From contig NC_051074.1 of assembly GCF_004664715.2 (NCBI RefSeq), positions 14,121,178-14,185,177 of the forward strand: a stretch of 64,000 nucleotides of DNA. Direction: 5' to 3'. Below, piece by piece: positions 59,101-64,000 of the stretch (positions are counted from its first letter, which is position 1; the number at the start of each line of letters is the position of its first letter). Position numbers and translations under genes: made by a program. The DNA comes from Peromyscus leucopus (taxonomy: Eukaryota; Chordata; Mammalia; Rodentia; Cricetidae). The notes below the pieces were generated by a model. It was not told the origin of the DNA. It saw nothing but the letters and a program-made list of their open reading frames with translations, and did not search any database.

Positions 59101-61593
59101 GGTGTGCTGTGTAAAAAACAACTAAAATGAGTATTTTGTTAACTATGCTTCTTATTCTTTAAATATATTTTTGGTTTGTTTATTTTTGAGATTATAATTT
59201 AATTACAACACATTTCCTTTCCCTTTCTCCCCTCCAAACTCTCCCAAATCCCCCTTAACCGCTGAGCCATCTCTCTAGCCCCTTTTTGTTTAGTTTTCAA
59301 AACAGGGTTTCTCTGTGTAGCCCTGGCTGTCCTGGAACTCAAGCTGTAGACCAGGCTGGCTTCAAACTCACAGAGCTCCGCCTGGCTCTGCCTCCCGAGT
59401 GCTGGGATTAAAGGCGTGGGACACTGCCTCCCCTCCCCACTGCCCTTCAACTTCATGACCTCTTTTTTTCACTAAATATGAACTGTTCAGGCCATATAAT
59501 GCTACTTGTATGTGAGTTTTCACAGCTGGCCACTTAGTACTGGACAACCAGGTGGTGTGCTCTTCCCTGGGGAGGACCCCGTCCCCGTCCCCCTCTCCCT
59601 CCCCCTCCCCCAGCTCAACTCAGCTGCCTGTAGATCTTTGTGTCAGGCTGAGGCCCTTGACTTTTTCTTGTCCAGTTTTGTGTGTTCATCTGTGTCGTCT
59701 TGGTTCAGCTTAGGTTTGGGCAGACATGTTTTTGAGACTTTATGAGTGTGGCTTCTGACGTTACTAAGAGACACAGTTTCATTGGAAACTCCCTGAGCCT
59801 CTGGCTCTTAGAATCTTTCTGGCCCTCTTCTATACTATTTCCCTAGGTGTGGGAGTATTTTATGGATCTATTCTTTGGGAGTGGGCTCCACAATCTGCAT
59901 TTTTATTGGTTGTGGATTTTTTTGTAGTGGCCTCCATCTGTTGCAAAGAAAAATTTCCTTGATTGGGGGGGCAGGATGAGGACTACACTTATCTGTCGGT
60001 ATAAGGACAGATGCTTATGGATTGTTATTAGGGTTCATGCCAGTATGGTGGATTAGTGATTGTAGATTCTCCTCCAATAACCATGACCTCACAAGCACTG
60101 AGTAGTTAGCTATCTCCAGTACTGGGCATGGCATCCCTCTTGTTGAGCAGGTCTTGAATACATTTGGAAAGCTGTTGGTTACACCAAGATATACATGCCA
60201 CTACTGCACTCATAGGGTTGTGGTGCCTTGCCAGTCATTGATGTGGTTTACAGTTGTCAGAGCCTGGTAGGGCTGTTGGTTGCTTCCCTCTTTTGGAAGC
60301 TTGCATGGCCTTGTTGTACCATGAAAGCTAGTTCTTAAGGAAGACTCTTTCAGGTCAGTTCCAGCCCAAGAGTTTCTATTATCTATCTCTGGCAATAGCA
60401 ATAGCCTGGACATTAGAAGGGAGGGGAGGGAGAGAGGATAGTTCTCTGTAGAACATCGATATCCTGCTACCTAACTGAAAGAGACTTGAACACTTCAGTA
60501 AGAGCTTTAAAGGGAGAACGAAGGGCATTCCTGTGGGAAGCAGCAGTCCACAAGGAGGCACATTTAGAGAATAAAATCATTTGCATATGGGCCAACTTCC
60601 ACTAAAAACAAAGCAAAGAACCCCGAGTAAAGATTAATACCAAGACCTGTCTAAACAAAGTTAACATTTGTTCTATTACTCATGTCTGTCTTAGATAACC
60701 GAAGAGAGGAGCCATCCTTACTGCTGGTTCTCAAATGGGGAGGAGAGCTAACTCCAGCAGGCAGGGTTCAGGCTGAAGAGCTGGGAAGAGCTTTTAGGTG
60801 TATGTACCCTGGAGGTCAAGGTAAGTGCTGTAATTTGATTGAGTCTGGACACTTTGCTTCTACCTTGTGGTCTTATTAAACATTCACAGAACTATAACAA
60901 AACAGAAATATAGCTTAAGTGATTTGAGGACTTCTTTTCAGGAGATTATGCAGGGTTTCCTGGTTGTGGTCTGCTCCGATTGCATAGCACCTACCGACAT
61001 GACCTCAAAATATACGCCTCCGATGAAGGGCGGGTCCAGATGACTGCGGCTGCTTTTGCAAAGGTATAAACAGCTTTGCTGTAATTGTCATCAACTATTT
61101 CTTGGAGATTTCTACTAAGGCAGTATTTTTAATTCCAATCAAGCCATTACTGACAAAGATGAAGTATGACATTAATAAAGTTAATTTGTGATGAGTAGCT
61201 TAGGCATGATGACACGTAGCATATCATGAAGTTATTGTGTTGGCCTGTTAGTTCACCTGTGTTTATACCGTTGACTTTATTTTGTATTTAGGGTCTTTTG
61301 ACTCTAGAAGGAAAGCTTACCCCCATTCTGGTCCAGATGGTGAAAAGCGCAAATATGAATGGCCTGTTATTTCACGTATGTTTACACCATTGACTTTGTT
61401 TTGTACTTAGGGTCTGTTGGCTCTAGAAGGAGAGCTTACCCCCATTCTGGTCCAGATGGTGAAAAGTGCAAATATGAACGGCCTTTTGGACAGTGACAGC
61501 GACTCTTTAAGCAGTTGTCAGCAGCGTGTGAAAGCGAGGCTTCATGAAATCCTTCAGAAAGACAGAGATTTTACAGCCGAAGACTATGAGAAG
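42235..61593 (+). CDS. PPIP5K2: PPIP5K2, inositol pyrophosphate kinase/phosphatase (residues 1-640, continues beyond the window)
   Basis: Sixteen coding exons join in frame to 640 codons with no stop. The family member (about 1240 residues in human) is a cytosolic bifunctional enzyme. Its N-terminal ATP-grasp domain phosphorylates InsP6 and 5-InsP7 at position 1 to form 1-InsP7 and InsP8; its C-terminal histidine-phosphatase domain opposes this. Visible here: an acidic N-terminus, the ATP-grasp domain to about residue 365 with K248 and metal-binding D309, D321 and N323 (VCDVNGF), and the phosphatase entry motif RHGDRTP at 388-394. The paralogue PPIP5K1 is similar, but the N-terminal and linker residues (for example [11 protein letters not shown]) read as PPIP5K2, and the head-to-head GIN1 neighbour is the known PPIP5K2 synteny. 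One intron (57382-57497) has a GC donor. The last exon has a partial tandem duplicate upstream. The C-terminal half lies outside the window. Confidence 0.97.
42349..44253 (+). other. PPIP5K2 intron after the start exon
   Basis: Contains a decayed rodent repeat around 42880-43125 (CCTAAGCCACTGTGGGCTGA, AATAAACCCTCCCTTCATGG). Otherwise nothing recognised. Confidence 0.65.
44254..44449 (+). CDS. PPIP5K2: PPIP5K2 coding exon 2 (residues 39-103)
   Basis: Acceptor CTGTTTTAG, donor AAAG|GTAAAA. It encodes [20 protein letters not shown], the start of the folded kinase region with a first Rossmann-like beta-alpha unit, through DCLISFHSK. Ends in phase 1. Confidence 0.95.
44450..46662 (+). other. PPIP5K2 intron, nothing recognised
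   Basis: AT-rich unique-looking sequence with a T-run at 45130-45149. Confidence 0.65.
46663..46753 (+). CDS. PPIP5K2: PPIP5K2 coding exon 3 (residues 104-133)
   Basis: Acceptor TGTTCTTAG, donor GATAG|GTGAGT. It encodes [20 protein letters not shown], a conserved segment of the ATP-grasp domain. It ends in phase 2; the split arginine is completed by the next exon. Confidence 0.95.
46754..47691 (+). other. PPIP5K2 intron, nothing recognised
   Basis: AT-rich; no SINE or exon seen. Confidence 0.65.
47692..47777 (+). CDS. PPIP5K2: PPIP5K2 coding exon 4 (residues 134-162)
   Basis: Acceptor TTTCTTTAG, donor AAAG|GTCAGA (a weaker donor). It encodes [20 protein letters not shown] and DPNNPK. Both junction phases match the neighbouring exons. 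Confidence 0.94.
47935..48080 (+). mobile_element. B1/B4-related SINE fragment
   Basis: GGTGCTCGCCTGTAGTACCA, AGGTTGAAGCAGG and GTGAGACTGTGTCCCCGAAA are decayed B1 landmarks. A second inverted ID/B4-like piece (GGTTGAACCCAGGGCCCTGC) is at 48290-48345. Confidence 0.6.
48522..48676 (+). CDS. PPIP5K2: PPIP5K2 coding exon 5 (residues 163-214)
   Basis: Acceptor TGTTTATAG, donor AAG|GTAAGT. It encodes the kinase segment with [14 protein letters not shown], the ATP-grasp lysine-containing strand, and the [16 protein letters not shown] loop. Confidence 0.96.
48833..49190 (-). mobile_element. Common rodent interspersed repeat
   Basis: ACTGTGATAAGATACCATGA, AAAGCCCACCCCCAGGG and CCTCCAGCAAGGCTGCACCA are the inverted forms of phrases in the repeat at 28820-29178. 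Confidence 0.6.
49627..49830 (+). mobile_element. B2 SINE
   Basis: GGGGCTAGAAAGATAGGTCA head, CTCACAACCATCTGTGACTT body, TGATGCCCTCTTCTGGCCTC and an AAATAAATC-type tail. Confidence 0.92.
50130..50455 (-). mobile_element. (TA)n, (TG)n and inverted B2/B3 SINE
   Basis: A TA run at 50134-50170 and a GT run at 50228-50249 precede an inverted B2 body (CTGGAAGAGCAACCAGTGCC, TTAAACACTGAGGC). Confidence 0.75.
50691..50792 (+). CDS. PPIP5K2: PPIP5K2 coding exon 6 (residues 215-248)
   Basis: Acceptor TCTCTCTAG, donor AAG|GTGGGG. It encodes [20 protein letters not shown] and [13 protein letters not shown], ending at K248. It is 34 whole codons, so skipping it would keep the frame but remove an active-site segment. 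Confidence 0.95.
50925..51068 (+). mobile_element. B1/B4-related SINE
   Basis: TAGCTGGGTATGGTAGTGCA, CTATAATCCCAGCACGCAG and an A-rich tail at 51055-51065. An inverted ID-like piece follows at 51460-51535. Confidence 0.7.
51536..52517 (+). other. PPIP5K2 intron remainder, nothing recognised
   Basis: Mostly unique-looking AT-rich sequence before exon 7. The phrase at 52035-52055 (CTGCTGAGCCCTCTCTCTAA) suggests an inverted B2 head fragment. Confidence 0.5.
52518..52679 (+). CDS. PPIP5K2: PPIP5K2 coding exon 7 (residues 249-302)
   Basis: Acceptor ATGAAAG, donor AAG|GTAAGC; 54 codons. It encodes [20 protein letters not shown] through the [14 protein letters not shown] helix of the kinase domain. 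The polypyrimidine tract is unusually poor, but the protein match fixes the boundary. Confidence 0.96.
52680..53650 (+). other. PPIP5K2 intron, nothing recognised
   Basis: AT-rich with no identifiable repeat or exon. Confidence 0.65.
53651..53772 (+). CDS. PPIP5K2: PPIP5K2 coding exon 8 (residues 303-343), kinase metal-binding residues
   Basis: Acceptor TTTAAATAG, donor TTGG|GTAAGT. It encodes [20 protein letters not shown] followed by [10 protein letters not shown]309, D321 and N323 are the conserved acidic/amide metal ligands of the ATP-grasp site. Confidence 0.96.
54275..54720 (-). mobile_element. GA-rich tract and inverted B4-type SINE
   Basis: GA-rich simple sequence at 54280-54360. 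It is followed by CAGGGTCTCTCGGTCTCTCT, GCCTTCCCAACACTGGGATT and ACTACCATGCCTGGCC (inverted B1-like half), then CTTCACCAACTAAGAAATCT (inverted tRNA-like half). Confidence 0.75.
55203..55304 (+). CDS. PPIP5K2: PPIP5K2 coding exon 9 (residues 343-377)
   Basis: Acceptor GGTTTTAAAG, donor ACGAT|GTAAGT. It encodes the end of the kinase domain and the linker ([20 protein letters not shown] to TTSGT) leading to the phosphatase domain. Confidence 0.96.
55305..56275 (+). other. PPIP5K2 intron, nothing recognised
   Basis: AT-rich; no repeat or exon that I can name. Confidence 0.65.
56276..56362 (+). CDS. PPIP5K2: PPIP5K2 coding exon 10 (residues 377-406), RHGDRTP motif
   Basis: Acceptor TCATTTTAG, donor CAAAA|GTATGT. 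It carries RHGDRTP (388-394), the N-terminal catalytic signature of the histidine acid phosphatase family, followed by the basic [10 protein letters not shown]. Confidence 0.96.
56925..57255 (+). mobile_element. Decayed B1-like and inverted B4-like SINE pieces
   Basis: GATGGAGGCAGGAGATCACT reads as an old B1 on the plus strand. GAATGCTGTGATTATAGGTG and GCTACCATGCCCAG at 57207-57245 read inverted. Confidence 0.5.
57306..57381 (+). CDS. PPIP5K2: PPIP5K2 coding exon 11 (residues 406-431), followed by a GC donor
   Basis: Acceptor CTTTTGTAAG; it encodes [20 protein letters not shown] then KPKQLQ. The exon ends CAG|GCAAGT, a GC rather than GT donor with otherwise perfect consensus. The next exon resumes EVLDIAR in frame after only 116 bases. 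Confidence 0.94.
57382..57497 (+). other. PPIP5K2: 116-base GC-AG intron of PPIP5K2
   Basis: Donor GCAAGT after exonic CAG; acceptor CATACATAG. A T-run (about 57387-57405) and (GTT) repeats sit just inside the donor. The protein reads continuously across the junction, which supports it as a real intron. Confidence 0.88.
57498..57607 (+). CDS. PPIP5K2: PPIP5K2 coding exon 12 (residues 432-468)
   Basis: Acceptor CATACATAG, donor GAGAT|GTGAGT. It encodes [15 protein letters not shown] and the acidic, probably helical insert [17 protein letters not shown] within the phosphatase domain. Confidence 0.95.
57677..58080 (+). mobile_element. Rodent interspersed repeat
   Basis: CGAAACACCATGACCAAAAG to GTATCAAGTTGACGTAAA; same family as 5590-6592 but undivided. 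Confidence 0.7.
58420..58770 (-). mobile_element. L1 (Lx-like) 3'UTR fragment
   Basis: The plus-strand text TACAATGAAATATTATCATA, AAGCCATCATATGGCAGTAG and GTAGCTCCTCAGTGATGGCA is the antisense of a rodent Lx-type 3'UTR. Confidence 0.7.
58918..59003 (+). CDS. PPIP5K2: PPIP5K2 coding exon 13 (residues 468-497)
   Basis: Acceptor TATTTTTCAG, donor GAAG|GTATAT. It encodes [20 protein letters not shown] then PKTSSEEE. Phases match both sides. Confidence 0.95.
59190..60600 (-). mobile_element. L1 (Lx-like) 3'UTR with nested B1
   Basis: Inverted L1 tail begins near 59190. An inverted B1 interrupts it at about 59283-59420 (GGGTTTCTCTGTGTAGCCCT, GTGCTGGGATTAAAGGCG). L1-like 3'UTR text then continues with pyrimidine-rich tracts (59570-59612). 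Fills most of the intron between exons 13 and 14. Confidence 0.65.
60695..60820 (+). CDS. PPIP5K2: PPIP5K2 coding exon 14 (residues 497-539)
   Basis: Acceptor CTGTCTTAG, donor CAAG|GTAAGT. It encodes [20 protein letters not shown] and [15 protein letters not shown], a conserved phosphatase-domain strand and loop. Confidence 0.96.
60942..61063 (+). CDS. PPIP5K2: PPIP5K2 coding exon 15 (residues 539-579)
   Basis: Acceptor CTTCTTTTCAG, donor AAG|GTATAA. It encodes [20 protein letters not shown] to [17 protein letters not shown]. The intron before it is only 121 bases. Confidence 0.96.
61242..61479 (+). repeat. 119-bp tandem duplication of the PPIP5K2 exon 16 acceptor region
   Basis: Copy 1 is 61242-61360 and copy 2 is 61361-61479. 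Each holds about 50 bases of intron end, an acceptor and 69 bases of exon. By eye they differ at 12 of 119 sites (7 intronic, 5 exonic). Both junctions lie at GGCCT (61242, 61361, 61480), suggesting a microhomology-mediated event. Confidence 0.95.
61292..61393 (+). pseudogene. PPIP5K2: Decoy partial exon 16 (upstream duplicate) of PPIP5K2
   Basis: It has an intact-looking acceptor TTGTATTTAG at 61291. Spliced from exon 15 it reads 33 in-frame codons, differing from the real exon by A-to-T and E-to-K, then runs into duplicated intron and a TGA at 61391-61393. A donor-like CAC|GTATGT at 61374/61375 would leave an 83-base exon (frame shift) and only 36 bases to the real acceptor, too short for a normal mammalian intron. 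It is probably skipped, or acts as a poison exon. Confidence 0.75.
61411..61593 (+). CDS. PPIP5K2: PPIP5K2 coding exon 16 (residues 580-640), last in window
   Basis: Acceptor TTGTACTTAG, donor AAG|GTGGGT; 61 codons. It encodes [20 protein letters not shown] through the serine-rich [14 protein letters not shown] to TAEDYEK. Its first 69 bases and the preceding 50 intronic bases exist in a second copy immediately upstream. It is taken as the real exon because it continues into the conserved downstream sequence. Confidence 0.95.
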
Positions 61594-61774
61594 GTGGGTC
61601 TCGGCAGGTTCTTAGCTCAGTCTGTGTTTGTGAAATTCATCTGTGCTGTTGGTATTTCCATTTTTCCCTAGACCATTAATAATCTTCGCTATGTAGTAGT
61701 CTATTTGAGGGACCAGTATTCTTTTCATGTAAAGAATCACATAATAATTATTTTAGGTTTCGTGAGCCTGTTGG

Positions 61775-62145
61775 GGTTACTTTTCCTGTTGCTATAATAA
61801 AATGTCCCGATAAAAGTAACTGAAGGAAGAAAGCGTTTAATTTGGTCCACAGTTCAAAGTTACAGCGCATTCTGGCAGAGCTGCTGCCGCAGCTGGAGTT
61901 TGAGACAGCTGGGGACATTGCATTCACAGTCCAGAGGCAGACAACAATGCATGTTTATCCTCAGCTCCTTCCCCCCTTTTTATATAGCCCAGGACCAAAC
62001 CAAGGCCAGAGAACGGTCATGCCCACTTCTACAGTGGGTCTTCTTACCTCAGTTAATTCAGCTAGATGATTTCCCAAAGTCATGCTCAGAGACCCATCAC
62101 TCCGGCTAATTCTAGGTCTCATCAAGTTGACAACTGATATTAAAT
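61775..62145 (+). mobile_element. Rodent interspersed repeat
   Basis: TTGCTATAATAAAATGTCCC, CACAGTTCAAAGTTACAGCG and a TCATCAAGTTGACAACTGA end; related to the repeat split at 29796-30394. Confidence 0.6.
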
Positions 62146-62179
62146 AGCATAGTGCTTGATTGTGGTCTCTGTGTCTCTG

Positions 62180-62336
<157 letters not shown>

Positions 62337-62344
62337 TTTGTGAC

Positions 62345-63735
62345 CCTTTAAAAATGTTAAAACCATTCATACCTCATAGGCTTACATCACTAGACCTACT
62401 TGACCTGCAGAACTTACTTTGCTGTCCCATATTTTATTTTATGAATATTCTGTAGTTTATAATGCTTTCAATTGGTTGCAGTTTAGGGCTGTTAAGATTA
62501 ATGCTGGCACGGACATCCTTGCATGCCTCCTGGTTCTTAGGAGACCATGTTTCTCTTAGATGTATTCTGAGTGAAGTTGCAAACCTTGGTGTGTTCATAT
62601 TCGGTATTTCTGGATAAAGTCAGGCTGTTTTCCAGAGTGTAAGCCGGTTAAGACTCATGAAGTCTGAAAAGCTGTCATTGCTCCATATATTATTCACATG
62701 TGAGACTCTCGGGTTATTTGATGGTCATTCTGGTGGCTAAGCCTAGGATATACGTTTTCATTTCTTTAAAGTTGACTCTTTAGATGTCCTTTTTCATGAG
62801 TTCTCCTTAAGTATCTTGTCCTTTCTTTCTGCTTGATGTCTATGCTGTTCTAAGTGACAAGAGTTTTGTGTTATTTATGTTCTTGTTACTGATAAATACG
62901 ATGAGTCTTAATGACGAGTTTGAATAAGTATAAATTGATATTTTCAATTAATTTTAGGCTAATTTTTTTTCCTTTGAATTTAGTGTTTTTCTAACCAAAG
63001 TCATAGTATATTCTACTTTATGGTCTAAATTTTATGATTCTATTAACTTTATTGTTTATCTGAAACTCAGACAAAATTGATTTTTGTGTATGCTGTGAGA
63101 TTAATATGTCAAGACCAATTTTTCCTCTAATTATGTTTACATTTAGCACTTCCTAAAGAGGCTCCCCACTTTCCTGGAACATTATTTATCAGCTGTTGCA
63201 GTCTGTTTCTGCCTCTGCATTCTGTTTGTTGATCATTGTGTAGAAACAATGAATCAAATCTTATGCCTTCTACACAGACTCCTCTTTAATTGTTTTTGGC
63301 ATTTCTTGAATTTCCATATAAGCTTTAAAATAAACTTATTAAAAATACTGCTCACATTTTTATTTAGCTTGCATGAAATCCATATTTCCATGGTTTGTAC
63401 AAATTTGCATCTATTCTTTCAACATGTGAAAATACTATAGTATATTTACTTAGATCCTTTAAGATTTTCAATAACATTTTCAGTGATATTCAACTTCCTA
63501 TGTAGTATTTCCTATTCCTGTTATATTTGAGCTAAGGTAAATGGTATTTTTAATGCAGTTGTTTATGGCACTACTTGAAAATGTTTGTTATTCTTTGATT
63601 ATTTTTAATATAGAAGTATAGTTGTTAATATTAATGTAATATTAGTCTGAGCTGTTTCCCAGCCTTCATATTTTTTCTTGCTTTATTTTAATGTTTATAG
63701 TTCTATAAACAATACTAAACAGAAGGCATTCTTTT
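62345..63735 (+). other. PPIP5K2 intron, AT-rich
   Basis: 62460-62760 has the feel of antisense L1 (GATTAATGCTGGCACGGAC) but is too decayed to define. No exon recognised. Confidence 0.45.
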
Positions 63736-63737
63736 TT

Positions 63738-64000
63738 TTAATTAAAAAAAAACTTTTTTTATTTTACATACCAATCCTGGTTCCCCTTTCCTCCCCTTCT
63801 CCTGCCCCCTCACCTCTCCTCATCCCACCTCCCATCCACTCCTCAGTGAGGGTAAGGCCTCCCTTGGGAAGTCAACAAAGTCTGGCATACGAAGTTGAGG
63901 CAGGACCAAGTCCCTCCCCGCTATGGCAAGGCTGAGCAAGATATCCCACACTAGGAAATGTGTTCCAAAAAGCCATTTCATGCACCCGGGATAAGTCCTG
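63738..64000 (-). mobile_element. Rodent L1 3'UTR, continues past the window
   Basis: Inverted poly(A) then CTCAGTGAGGGTAAGGCCTC, GGGAAGTCAACAAAGTCTGG and AGTTGAGGCAGGACCAAGTC, the same tail family as at 1813-2040. Confidence 0.85.

Noticed and set aside
61292..61374. The upstream exon 16 copy as a mutually exclusive alternative exon
   Set aside because: It lacks the second half of the exon. Its possible donor gives an 83-base frame-shifting exon and only a 36-base gap to the real acceptor. Kept instead as a decoy or poison-exon candidate.

Overview
The window is nuclear DNA of a muroid rodent. It is packed with B1, B2/B3, ID and B4-type SINEs, rodent L1 tails, rodent ERV2-type LTRs and URR1-type hAT fossils. 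The B1 copy at 12237-12401 has a right half (CAGGAAAGGCGCAAAGC) that I associate with cricetid rodents (deer mice, voles, hamsters). A cricetid is therefore my best guess; that is inference from repeats, not a species identification.

Two protein-coding genes lie head to head. GIN1, the domesticated Gypsy/GINGER-type integrase gene, is on the minus strand with six coding exons between 9044 and 24522. All six join in frame into an intact 518-codon CDS. Its non-coding first exon probably lies near 34539. PPIP5K2, the diphosphoinositol pentakisphosphate kinase 2 gene, is on the plus strand. It has a probable non-coding exon ending at 34969, a 5'UTR/start exon at 41956-42348, and 16 coding exons in the window ending at 61593. 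These encode residues 1-640, the whole ATP-grasp kinase domain and the first part of the histidine-phosphatase domain; the rest lies beyond the window. The two genes share a CpG-rich bidirectional promoter around 34.1-35.2 kb.

Layout: 1-9.0 kb is intergenic DNA downstream of GIN1, holding a nested stack of L1, ERV2-like provirus and LTR insertions. 9.0-24.5 kb holds the GIN1 coding exons, with a roughly 600-bp G-rich minisatellite in the first coding intron. 24.5-34.5 kb is the long GIN1 5' intron, full of LTR and L1 fragments. 34.1-35.4 kb is the shared promoter followed by a long GT tract. 35.4-64 kb is PPIP5K2.

The two gene products are not known to act together; they share a promoter. 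The observation I rate highest is a 119-bp tandem duplication spanning the intron-exon junction of the last PPIP5K2 exon in the window. It leaves an upstream decoy 3' splice site and partial exon that would cause a premature stop if used. Others are a GC-AG intron in PPIP5K2, a string of five upstream ORFs before the PPIP5K2 start, and the apparently preserved zinc-binding and DDE residues of GIN1. I see no undescribed multi-gene system and no bacterial- or phage-type element.
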